From positions 1-64,000 of the forward strand of contig JARBUD010000017.1 of NCBI GenBank assembly GCA_029239875.1: a DNA stretch of 64,000 nt. Direction: 5' to 3'. This DNA is from Xanthobacteraceae bacterium (GTDB lineage: Bacteria; Pseudomonadota; Alphaproteobacteria; Rhizobiales; Xanthobacteraceae). A program made the translations under genes and the position numbers. The number at the start of each line of letters is the position of its first letter. Positions within the stretch are counted from its first letter, which is position 1. The notes under the pieces are model-generated. The model saw only the letters and a program-made list of their open reading frames with translations, had not been told where the DNA came from and made no database searches. This document shows positions 1 through 7,840 of the stretch, piece after piece.

Positions 1-343
<343 letters not shown>

Positions 344-1109
344 AATGAGAATTAATCCGGCAATCATCGTCGCTTGCACTCAAAACCTCTGACGAGGTCG
401 AGACCTCACCGCTCTCTTCTCAGAGATCGGGGCCTCTTTGAGTAGAAACGTATGACACCGTACCTCATCCGACTTTCCTTTGCCCGAAGGCTCGGGAAAG
501 TCCGCAAGGACTCCGCCGTCCACGTTTCTCTTTCTTCCTATTAACCTGTCAAACAGCCGAGGCGCCGAGCGCCCCACGGAACCGGATGGTTCCATATAAG
601 GAGCCGAAGCTCCCATTCAAGGCCGAAGCCTCTCTATATACTCTTACGTTGACCCGAAGGCCACCGTCGGGATTTTCATCCCTCACCCTATGGGTTACAC
701 CCTTAGAGCAACCGACACCTCTTCGTCCGGCGACTGCCGGTCGTTTGAGCGACCATCTCGTCGAGAGGAGCTTCAGAGGAGCGCCGAACCCGCCGTTGCG
801 GTGGCGCCGCGTCGATGGGCGCTTTATAGGGGGAGCCCCTCGGATCTGTCAACGGCCTTTTTTCAGAAAAATGACAAGGCGACGACGCTGTTGATAACTA
901 GGAAGAAATGCTGACCTATCAATGGGTTAGTATTTCTGACCCATTCTTTGGGGCCTGCGGGAGCCCAATGAATCCGTCGTTCGGCAGCGAAATTTTTCGC
1001 CCCCTTCCCGCTCCGCCGGAGGCCCTGCCAAGGGGCCGAAAACCCCTCCAAAAGAGCCTCCGATCAAGGCGCCGTCTGGCTTTGACCGGCCTCTTTCGGC
1101 CCCTCGCCC
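344..1109 (-). other. rrn leader and upstream region, no protein gene
   Basis: About 770 bases lie between the 16S 5' end and the DUF1737 gene. No reading frame here has a plausible protein. The part from about 344 to 815 would be the untranslated leader of the rRNA transcript, counted from the promoter at 823-852. It should hold the antitermination and RNase III processing sequences, which I cannot pinpoint. The part beyond about 860 is the upstream flank, with A/T-rich patches (862-915) that could act as an UP element. Confidence 0.6.
823..852 (-). promoter_or_regulatory. Probable rrn promoter
   Basis: On the minus strand a perfect -35 box TTGACA (complement of 847-852) is followed after 18 nt by TATAAA (complement of 823-828). 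This is close to the sigma-70 consensus, points toward the 16S gene and is the best promoter match in the stretch. An A/T-rich segment lies just upstream, as expected for a strong rRNA promoter. The leader implied is about 470 nt, long but within the range seen for alphaproteobacterial rrn operons. Confidence 0.7.
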
Positions 1110-1313
1110 TCAGTGATCCGACAGCACGACGTCGTCCGACCACTCGCCTTCGACCTCCTTCACGATCGCCTGGCCGCAGATCACCCGCCCCTTCAGCGGG
1201 TCGAAGGTGAGCGTCGGGTCGCCGTGCAGCTGCCAGCCCTTGTTCAGCGCGGCGGAGACGCGCTTGCAGAAGGAGACGTCGTCCGGCCCGGTCAGATAGC
1301 GGTAGAGCTTCAT
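1110..1313 (-). CDS. DUF1737 domain protein
   Basis: Small protein of 67 residues beginning MKLYRYLTGPDD, a typical DUF1737 start. Function is unknown. The ATG at 1311-1313 is chosen over an upstream in-frame ATG at 1383-1385 because the longer version would run into the CoA lyase gene and adds a low-complexity Pro/Ala/Arg segment absent from the family. It lies 13 nt downstream of the CitE-like lyase on the same strand, so the two are probably co-transcribed. The sequence ends VVLSDH. Confidence 0.85.
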   Translation of the reverse strand: MKLYRYLTGPDDVSFCKRVSAALNKGWQLHGDPTLTFDPLKGRVICGQAIVKEVEGEWSDDVVLSDH

Positions 1314-1326
1314 GGTCTTTCCTCCT

Positions 1327-2226
1327 TCAGCCGCGCGCGGCGATGGCGTCGGCCAGCGCCACGGTCTTGCGGGCGATGTCGGCATGCATGCGCTCGACCA
1401 TCCGCCCCTCGATCTGCACGACGCCCTTGCCGGCGTTTTCCGGCCGGTCGAACAACGCGATCAGCGCCCGCGCCTCCTCCACCTCGGCCACCGGGGGCGA
1501 GAAGGCGGCGTTGCAGGCCTCGATCTGGCTGGGGTGGATCAACGTCTTGCCGTCGAAGCCGAGCTCGGCCGCCTGCGCGCATTCCCGCGCGAAGCCGTCG
1601 AGGTCGCGGAAATTGTTCCACACGGCATCGAGGATGCCGACGCCCCCCGCCCGCGCCGCCAGGACGCAATGCGACAGCCAGGAGAGCATGGGCGCTCGCC
1701 CGGGCACGATGCGCGTGCCGGTCTCCTTGGAAAGGTCGTTGGTGCCAAGCGCCAGTACGGCGAGCCGCGTGACCGGGTTGCGCGAGGCGAGCGCTATGTC
1801 GGGTGCCTTGAGCACGGCCATCGGCGTCTCGATCATCGCCCACACCCTCAGCGCGGAGGCGGCGCCGAGCGTATCCAGCCGATGGCCGATGGCGATCAGC
1901 GTCTCCGGATCGGAGATCTTCGGCACCAGCACCGCGTCCGGCCCTGTCCCTTGCGCGCTGGCACGCGCGACGAAGGCGAGATCGGCCTCGAACCAGGGCG
2001 TGTCGGGCGCGTTCGTGCGCACCACCACTTCGCGCGGGCCGAAGCCGCCCTCCTTCAGCGTCGCCGCAATCTGCTCGCGCGCGTCCGCCTTCGCCTCCGG
2101 CGCCACCGCATCCTCGAGGTCGAGCACGAGGGCGTCGGTCGGCAGGCTGCGCGCCTTCGAAGCGGCACGGGCGTTCGAGCCCGGCATGAACAGCACGCTG
2201 CGGCGCGGTCGGACGATTGTGGGCAT
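1327..2226 (-). CDS. HpcH/HpaI aldolase / CitE-like CoA ester lyase
   Basis: This 299-residue protein belongs to the HpcH/HpaI aldolase/citrate lyase beta-subunit-like superfamily (COG2301). It has the N-terminal RRSVLFMPGS segment, the LDLEDAV metal-site motif near residue 36 and a C-terminal IHPSQIEACNAAF motif. Family members cleave or hydrolyse malyl-CoA, methylmalyl-CoA or citramalyl-CoA, and the exact substrate cannot be told from sequence. Length is normal for a stand-alone lyase. It is divergent from the FAD oxidoreductase (110 bp between starts) and upstream of the DUF1737 gene. Confidence 0.88.
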   Translation of the reverse strand: MPTIVRPRRSVLFMPGSNARAASKARSLPTDALVLDLEDAVAPEAKADAREQIAATLKEGGFGPREVVVRTNAPDTPWFEADLAFVARASAQGTGPDAVLVPKISDPETLIAIGHRLDTLGAASALRVWAMIETPMAVLKAPDIALASRNPVTRLAVLALGTNDLSKETGTRIVPGRAPMLSWLSHCVLAARAGGVGILDAVWNNFRDLDGFARECAQAAELGFDGKTLIHPSQIEACNAAFSPPVAEVEEARALIALFDRPENAGKGVVQIEGRMVERMHADIARKTVALADAIAARG

Positions 2227-2336
2227 GATTCACTCGGCTAATTGGCAGGAATGAAGGATGAGCCTATCCCGCTGAAGGACAGGCTGCCAATCGGTCACGC
2301 GCCGCCAACCGGCGGCGCTTCAGGGTGGAAGAGACC

Positions 2337-3506
2337 ATGGACGAGACTTTCGATGTGCTCATCGTCGGCGGGGCGATCATGGGCGCGACGGCCGCCTATT
2401 TCCTCACCCTCGATCCGGCCTTCGGCGGCCGCGTCGCCGTCGTTGAGCGCGACCCGACCTTCGCCTACTCCTCGACCACCCTCTCGGCCGCCTCGCTGCG
2501 CCAGCAATTCTCTATCCCTGAGAACATCCGCATGTCGCTGTTCGGGCTGGAGTTCCTGCGGAGCGCCAGGGAGCGCTTCGGCGACGTAGACCTCGCCTGG
2601 CACGAGGGCGGCTATCTCATCCTCGCCTCACAGGCCGGCCTGCCGATCCTTGCAGCCAACCACCGCGTGCAGCAGGCGGAGGGCGCCGACATCGCCCTGC
2701 TCGATCCCGCCGCGATGAAGCTCGAATTCCCCTGGCTCAACGTTGAGGACTTGGCCGCCGGGGCCTATGGCCGCTCCGGCGAGGGCTGGTTCGACGCCCA
2801 TGCGCTCCTGCAGGCCGTGCGCGCGGCAGCGAAGGCGCAGGGCGCGCATTTCATCACCGGCGAGGTGGTCGGGCTCACCCGCGAGGGAGATCGCGTCACC
2901 GGCGCCACGCTGGCCGACGGGCGGCGCATCGGCTGCAGCGCCCTCGTCAACGCCGCCGGTCCGCGCGGCGGCCGCCTCGCCGCCATGGCGGGGATCGAGC
3001 TGCCGGTGGAAGGACGGAAGCGCTGCGTCTTCGTCGTGCATTGCCGCACGGAGATCGCGAAGCTGCCGCTGCTGGTCGACCCGACCGGCTTCTACATCCG
3101 CCCGGAAGGCGCCTACCAGATCTGCGGCGCGCCTCCGGCTGAAGACAATGACCCGGATGCCGATGGGGACTTCGAGGTCGACTGGTCGATCTTCGAGGAA
3201 GGCATCTGGCCGGCGCTCGCCCATCGCATCCCGGCGATGGAGGAGCTCAAGGTCATCCGCGCCTGGGCCGGGCATTACGAGATGAATTTGCTCGACCACA
3301 ACGCGGTCATCGGCCCGCATCCGGAGGTGGCGAATTTCTACTTCATGAACGGCTTCTCCGGTCACGGCCTGCAGCAGGCCCCCGCCGCCGGTCGCGCCAT
3401 CGCCGAATGGATCGTCCATGGCCGCTCGGTCTCGCTGGATCTGGGCGTGTTCTCCTATGAGCGCATCGCCGCCGGGCGCCCGCATGCGGAGCTGAACATC
3501 ATCTGA
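2337..3506 (+). CDS. FAD-dependent oxidoreductase (DAO family)
   Basis: 389-residue flavoprotein of the D-amino acid oxidase/glycine oxidase fold. The N-terminal Rossmann motif VLIVGGAIMGATAAYF (residues ~6-21) binds FAD, and the C-terminal NGFSGHGLQQAPAAGRAIAE segment is the usual second FAD contact of the family. The substrate is probably an amine or 2-hydroxy acid but is not identifiable. ATG at 2337 is chosen because GGAAGAG lies just before it; an in-frame GTG 12 nt upstream (2325) would overlap that site. The nearest characterised relatives I recall are FOXRED1-like proteins. Confidence 0.88.
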   Translation: MDETFDVLIVGGAIMGATAAYFLTLDPAFGGRVAVVERDPTFAYSSTTLSAASLRQQFSIPENIRMSLFGLEFLRSARERFGDVDLAWHEGGYLILASQAGLPILAANHRVQQAEGADIALLDPAAMKLEFPWLNVEDLAAGAYGRSGEGWFDAHALLQAVRAAAKAQGAHFITGEVVGLTREGDRVTGATLADGRRIGCSALVNAAGPRGGRLAAMAGIELPVEGRKRCVFVVHCRTEIAKLPLLVDPTGFYIRPEGAYQICGAPPAEDNDPDADGDFEVDWSIFEEGIWPALAHRIPAMEELKVIRAWAGHYEMNLLDHNAVIGPHPEVANFYFMNGFSGHGLQQAPAAGRAIAEWIVHGRSVSLDLGVFSYERIAAGRPHAELNII

Positions 3507-3516
3507 GGCCGCCGCC

Positions 3517-3601
3517 GTCATCCCGGACGGTCGCAGGTCGATCCGGGATCGCGCAAATATTGGAGGCGATCCCGGCTCTCGCTACGCTCGGCCGGGATGA
3601 C
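3517..3601. repeat. Intergenic inverted repeat, family A copy 1
   Basis: An 85-base element starting GTCATCCCGGACGG and ending GGCCGGGATGAC, so its ends are inverted. Inner inverted halves read GATCCGGGATCG and CGATCCCGGCTCT. It recurs at 4512-4601, 10873-10961 and 53350-53445. It would form a long hairpin in RNA. Confidence 0.85.
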
Positions 3602-3618
3602 GACATCCGGGGGAACGC

Positions 3619-4371
3619 ATGAGGATCGCCGGCCTGGACGGCTGCAAGGGCGGCTGGGTGGCGGTCACCGTCGATCCGGACGGCTCGGCGCGTGCCGAAC
3701 GCATCGCCCACGTCGCCGAGCTATTCGAACGGCCGCTCGCCCCTCTCATCGTCGCCATAGACATGCCCATCGGCTTGCCGGAGCGCGTCGAGGCGAAGGG
3801 GCGCGCGCCGGAGCGGCTGGTGCGACCGCTGCTTGGCGGACGGCAGTCGAGCGTGTTCTCCATCCCCTCGCGCGCAGCAGTGCATGCGGGCGTCGACGCT
3901 TCCGTGCCGGGAGAGGAGCGCTATCGCCACGCTTGCGCCATCGCGCGCGAGACCTCGACCCCACCCAAGGAGGTCGCCAAGCAGGCCTTCCATATCTTCC
4001 CGAAGATCGTCGAGATCGACCTGATGCTGCGTGCCCAGCCGGCGCTGCAAACGCGCCTGTTCGAATGCCACCCCGAGGTCGCCTTCTGGGCGATGAACGG
4101 CAGGACCGCCCTGGACCAACCGAAGAAGGTGAAGAACGCCCCGCACAAGCCCGGCCTTGCCCTGCGGCGCTCGCTGCTGGAAGCGGCCGGCTTCCCGCCC
4201 GAGCTGATGTCGCCGTTCAAGGCGCGCGAGCTCAAGGTCGGCGAGGACGATTTGATCGACGCCTGCGCCGCCGCCTGGACCGCCGGACGCATCGCCCGGC
4301 ACGAAGCGGTCAGCTTCCCCTCCCCGCCCGAGCGCGACGCCCACGGCCTGCCGATCGCGATCTGGGCGTGA
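3619..4371 (+). CDS. DUF429 domain protein (predicted RNase H-like nuclease)
   Basis: 250-residue protein starting MRIAGLDGCKGGWVAV, the hallmark N-terminus of DUF429 proteins, with a conserved IAIDMPIGLPE-like segment (VAIDMPIGLPE, residues ~46-56), a CHPEVAFWAMNG motif and a C-terminal EDDLIDACAAAWTA motif. The acidic residues (D6, D48, D215 region) fit the proposed RNase H-like fold. Its role in the cell is unknown. It stands alone between two inverted-repeat loci, with its own ATG 17 bases after repeat A1. Confidence 0.88.
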   Translation: MRIAGLDGCKGGWVAVTVDPDGSARAERIAHVAELFERPLAPLIVAIDMPIGLPERVEAKGRAPERLVRPLLGGRQSSVFSIPSRAAVHAGVDASVPGEERYRHACAIARETSTPPKEVAKQAFHIFPKIVEIDLMLRAQPALQTRLFECHPEVAFWAMNGRTALDQPKKVKNAPHKPGLALRRSLLEAAGFPPELMSPFKARELKVGEDDLIDACAAAWTAGRIARHEAVSFPSPPERDAHGLPIAIWA

Positions 4372-4407
4372 GCCGCGTGCCCAAGGGGCGCCTGCACAAG
4401 AGCAGCC

Positions 4408-4496
4408 CTCATGGCCGGGCTTGACCCGGCCACCCAGAGACCGCGCCGCCTCACCCGGCCCGAAGGCTGGGTGCCCGGGTCAAGCCCGGGCATGAG
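4408..4496. repeat. Intergenic inverted repeat, family B copy 1
   Basis: Element with outer halves CATGGCCGGGCTTGACCCGG and GCCCGGGTCAAGCCCGGGCA and a shorter inner pair (CACCCAG / CTGGGTG). It is directly followed by a family A copy, at the 3' end of the DUF429 gene and facing the 3' end of cysNC. Confidence 0.85.
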
Positions 4497-4511
4497 GGAG
4501 AACTGGAAATC

Positions 4512-4601
4512 GTCATCCCGGACGGCCGCAGGCCGATCCGGGATCGCATGCCAATTGGAGAGCAATCCCGGCTCTACGGCTTCGCCTTCGGCCGGGATGA
4601 C
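4512..4601. repeat. Intergenic inverted repeat, family A copy 2
   Basis: Near-identical to copy 1 at both ends (GTCATCCCGGACGG ... GGCCGGGATGAC) but with a different middle. It fills the convergent gap 9 bases short of the cysNC stop codon. Confidence 0.85.
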
Positions 4602-4610
4602 GCCTTGAGG

Positions 4611-6545
4611 CTACAGCCCCGCGTCGTCGCCCGCCGAGAACGGCCGCCGGAACACGCCGGCCTGCGCCAGCATCGCCTCCAGCCGGTCGACGCCAGCGGA
4701 CGGGTCGAGCTTGTCGTTCTCGATCACCAGCTCGGCTGCGGTAGGCGCCTCATAGGGCGCGTCGATGCCGGTGAAGCCGCGGATCTCGCCCGCGCGCGCC
4801 TTGGCGTAGAGGCCCTTGGGGTCGCGCGCCTCGCACACGTCGAGCGGGGTCGCGACATGCACCTCGAAGAAACGGTCGCCGACGATGGCGCGCACCTTGG
4901 CGCGCGCCGCCGCCGAGGGCGACACCGCCGCCACCAGCACGAGGTGGCCGAGGTTCTTGAGGAAGTTCGCCACCTCGGCGAGGCGTCGGTTGTTCTCCGC
5001 CCGGTCGGCGTCGGAGAAGCCGAGGTCGCTGTTCAGCCCGGCGCGCAGCGTGTCGCCGTCGAGCAGCGTCGCCATGCCACCGCGATGGAACAGGCGCCGC
5101 TCCAGCGCGCGCGCCAGCGTCGACTTGCCCGAACCCGACAGGCCGGTCAGCCACACCACCGCGCCCTCATGGCCGAAGCGGCCGACGCGCTCCTCCTCTG
5201 TCATGGCGGAGGAGACCGGCGTGATGTTGCGCGGCTCGGCCCGCGTCGCCTCGCCGTCGAGCACGGAGATGACGAGGCCGCCGCCGGCGATGCGCCCGCC
5301 GAGCTCCAGCGCCACGCGGCCGGTGCGCGGGTTCAGCCCGTGCGGATCGGCGGCGATGGGGCGGGAGAGCACGAGCTCGACCTCGCCGACCTGATTGCGG
5401 CCGATGCTCTTGGATTCGAAGGTCGACAGGTGCCCGGGATCGACCACCTCATGCACCGCCGCGACGGTGGCGCGCGATTCCGAGGTGGCGAGCCGGGCGA
5501 TGACCACGGTGCCGGTCTCCAGCGGCTCGTCGGCGAGCCAAAACAGGCGCACGCGCAGGCGCCGCGCCGCGTGCGGGCGCGAGGCGGGCGTCGAGACGAT
5601 CTCGCCGCGCTCGACGAAGATCTCGCGGTCGAGCGTGATGGCAGCCGCCGCGCCGGCATTCAGCAGCGTCTTCTCCTTGCCGGCAGCCGGTACCGGCCAG
5701 CTCTCGATGGTCTTCACCACCGCGGTCTTGCCGGAGGGTTGGAAGACGATCTCCTCGCCCACCTTCAGGCTGCCGGTCTCGATGCGCCCGGCGACGATGC
5801 GGCGGTCGTCGAACTTGTAGACCGCCTGCACCGGCAGGCGCAGCGCGAGGTCCTGCGGGGCGCGCGCCGGCTCGAAGCCGTCGAGCGCTTCCAGCACCGT
5901 CGGCCCGGCGTACCAGGGCGTGCGTTCGCCGCGCTCGGAGACGCCGTCGCCCTCGCGGGCGGAGATCGGGATGACCGTGCTCGCCCGCACGCCGAGATCG
6001 GCGAGGTAGGCGGTGATCTCGCTCTCGATGGCGCGGAAGGCAGGCTCCGCGAAATCGACGCGGTCCATCTTGTTCACCACCACCGTCACCTGCTTCACCC
6101 CGAGCAGGTGCAGCAGGTAGCCATGCCGGCGGGTCTGGTCGCGCACGCCCTCGGCGGCGTCGATCAGCAGCAGCGCGGCGTCGGCCTGCGCCGCGCCGGT
6201 GATCATGTTGCGCAGGAATTCCGCATGGCCCGGCGCGTCGATCAGGATGATGTCGCGCGAGGGGGTGCGGAAGCGGATCTGGCTGGTGTCGATGGTGATG
6301 CCCTGGTCGCGCTCGGCCTGCAGGCTGTCGAGCAGGAACGACCATTCGAAGGGCATGCCGCGACGGGCCGACATCGCCTTCAGCTGGTCGATCTTCTGCG
6401 CGGGAATGCCGCCGGTCTCGTGCAGCAGCCGGCCGATCAGCGTCGACTTGCCGTGGTCGACATGGCCGACGATGACGATGCGCACCAGCGGGCGGTCGGC
6501 GGCGGGGACGGAAAGAGGAAGGGTCATGACGTTCACGGACATCAT
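4611..6545 (-). CDS. cysNC: Bifunctional sulfate adenylyltransferase subunit 1 / APS kinase
   Basis: 644-residue fusion. The N-terminal part is a GTPase: P-loop GHVDHGKS at residues 27-34, G3 motif DAPGH and G4 motif NKMD, followed by EF-Tu-like beta-barrel domains. The C-terminal ~195 residues are an APS kinase with P-loop GLSGSGKS at about 468-475 and the LDGDTLRAGL motif. With CysD it makes APS from sulfate and ATP, driven by GTP; the kinase part makes PAPS. The double ATG at 6540-6545 lies 5 nt after the cysD stop and is preceded by GAGG inside the cysD end. A third in-frame ATG at 6525-6527 is also possible. Confidence 0.95.
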   Translation of the reverse strand: MMSVNVMTLPLSVPAADRPLVRIVIVGHVDHGKSTLIGRLLHETGGIPAQKIDQLKAMSARRGMPFEWSFLLDSLQAERDQGITIDTSQIRFRTPSRDIILIDAPGHAEFLRNMITGAAQADAALLLIDAAEGVRDQTRRHGYLLHLLGVKQVTVVVNKMDRVDFAEPAFRAIESEITAYLADLGVRASTVIPISAREGDGVSERGERTPWYAGPTVLEALDGFEPARAPQDLALRLPVQAVYKFDDRRIVAGRIETGSLKVGEEIVFQPSGKTAVVKTIESWPVPAAGKEKTLLNAGAAAAITLDREIFVERGEIVSTPASRPHAARRLRVRLFWLADEPLETGTVVIARLATSESRATVAAVHEVVDPGHLSTFESKSIGRNQVGEVELVLSRPIAADPHGLNPRTGRVALELGGRIAGGGLVISVLDGEATRAEPRNITPVSSAMTEEERVGRFGHEGAVVWLTGLSGSGKSTLARALERRLFHRGGMATLLDGDTLRAGLNSDLGFSDADRAENNRRLAEVANFLKNLGHLVLVAAVSPSAAARAKVRAIVGDRFFEVHVATPLDVCEARDPKGLYAKARAGEIRGFTGIDAPYEAPTAAELVIENDKLDPSAGVDRLEAMLAQAGVFRRPFSAGDDAGL

Positions 6546-6550
6546 CCGCC

Positions 6551-7357
6551 TCACAGATAGCCGGCGACGCGAAGCCGCTCGAAGGAGTCCTCGGCCTCGT
6601 GGTCCATGGCGCGGCCCGAGCGCTCGGGCACCTTGGTCGTCGCCAGTTCCAGCAGGATCTCGTCGATGGTCGCCGCCTCCGACTTCACCGGGAAGGTGAT
6701 GTCCTCGTCGCCGAGCGAGCGGTAGCGCTTGCCGTCCTTCGAGAAGTACAGCGGGATGACGGGAATTCCCTCGCGCTTGGTGTAGGCCCAGATGTCCAAT
6801 TCGGTCCAATGCAGGATCGGGTGGACGCGCAAGTGCGCGCCGGCGGGCAAGGTCGCGTTGAAGTGATCCCAGAATTCCGGGGGCTGCTCGCGCACGTTCC
6901 AGTCGCCTTCGAGGCCGCGCGGGGAGAAGACGCGCTCCTTGGCGCGGGTCGCCTCCTCGTCGCGGCGGATGCCGGCGACCACCGCGTCGAAGCCGTACTT
7001 CTCCAGCGCCAGCTTCAGCCCCTCGGTCTTACGCGCCGCCGAGCGGGTGGCGGGCGGCAGGGTGGGGTCCATCTGCTCCAGCGGCGGGCATGGATCGACC
7101 CGCAGATCGAGGTTCCATTCCTTCCCGTAATGATCGCGGAAAGCGTACATTTCCTTGAACTTCTTGCCGGTGTCGACGTGAAGCACGGGGAACGGCACAT
7201 GGCCGAGGAACGCCTTCCTCGCCAGCCAGATCATGACGTTGGAATCCTTGCCCAGCGACCAGAGCAGCGCCATGCGCTTCATCCGCGCGAAAGCCTCGCG
7301 GAAGATGTAGATGCTCTGGGCCTCGAGCTCGTCGAGCCGATCGTCGGCAGTGGCCAT
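6551..7357 (-). CDS. cysD: Sulfate adenylyltransferase subunit 2
   Basis: 268 residues, the usual CysD size. It carries the PP-loop SLGKDS of the N-type ATP pyrophosphatase fold (about residue 44), and the conserved VDTGKKFKEMY and RRDEEATRAKER segments. It binds ATP and sulfate and forms the sulfate adenylyltransferase with CysN. ATG at 7355-7357 begins MATADDRLDELE, a normal family start; an upstream in-frame ATG at 7480 would add 41 residues unlike any CysD. First gene of a leftward operon with cysNC, divergent from DUF2849-cysI-DUF934-cysH. Confidence 0.96.
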   Translation of the reverse strand: MATADDRLDELEAQSIYIFREAFARMKRMALLWSLGKDSNVMIWLARKAFLGHVPFPVLHVDTGKKFKEMYAFRDHYGKEWNLDLRVDPCPPLEQMDPTLPPATRSAARKTEGLKLALEKYGFDAVVAGIRRDEEATRAKERVFSPRGLEGDWNVREQPPEFWDHFNATLPAGAHLRVHPILHWTELDIWAYTKREGIPVIPLYFSKDGKRYRSLGDEDITFPVKSEAATIDEILLELATTKVPERSGRAMDHEAEDSFERLRVAGYL

Positions 7358-7497
7358 TGGTGAGAGACCCGTTGAACTGTCCACGGAGCATAGCCGAGGA
7401 CTAATTACACGTAAAATCCGTGCATTTATTTCTTTTGCACGTTCTAAATTGGTGTTATGCAGGCTCAACCCATCCGTCAACAGGAATTTGGTACGCC
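7358..7497. promoter_or_regulatory. Divergent control region of the two cys operons
   Basis: 140 bases separate the starts of cysD (leftward) and DUF2849 (rightward). The middle, about 7385-7460, is clearly more A/T-rich than the surroundings (for example GCATTTATTTCTTTTGCACG), so both promoters and any CysB-like or other sulfur-control site probably lie here. No single -35/-10 pair stands out. Confidence 0.5.
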
Positions 7498-7806
7498 ATG
7501 GCGGCCCCGCAACAACAGAAACTGAAGGTCCACGGCCCGGTCGCCGTCACCGCCAACCGCCTGACGGACGGCGCCGTGGTGTGGCGCACGCAGGGCGACG
7601 GCTGGTCGATCGACCTCGCCGATGCCGCCATCGTGACGACGGCGGACGAGGCGATCGCGCTGCTGGCGGACGCGCAGAAGCGCGACATCGATGCCGTCGG
7701 CGCCTATGTCGCGCCGGTCGTGCTGGAGGCGGACGGCGCGATCCTGCCGGGGAACCTGCGCGAGCGCATCCGCGTCGCGGGGCCCACCTTCGAGCTGCCG
7801 CACTGA
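7498..7806 (+). CDS. DUF2849 domain protein of the sulfite reductase operon
   Basis: 102-residue protein starting MAAPQQQKLKVHGPVAVTAN, matching DUF2849, a small family found in alphaproteobacteria next to cysG/cysI. Its biochemical role is unknown; the fixed location suggests a helper for sulfite reduction or siroheme handling. ATG at 7498 is preceded by AGGAA 12 nt upstream. In many relatives a cysG gene comes just before it; here the divergent cysD takes that place. 34 nt separate it from cysI. Confidence 0.85.
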   Translation: MAAPQQQKLKVHGPVAVTANRLTDGAVVWRTQGDGWSIDLADAAIVTTADEAIALLADAQKRDIDAVGAYVAPVVLEADGAILPGNLRERIRVAGPTFELPH

Positions 7807-7840
7807 GTTCACGTGAAGACGCATAAGGCGAAGCCTGACG

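Noticed and set aside
586-1210. Several open frames of 60-100 codons upstream of the 16S gene
   Set aside because: They cross the rrn promoter and leader on both strands, overlap each other and give low-complexity Arg/Pro-rich products.
1327-4371. CoA lyase, FAD oxidoreductase and DUF429 gene as a new metabolic cluster
   Set aside because: They lie in two directions, are separated by a repeat and share no obvious pathway; nothing beyond proximity supports a functional link.
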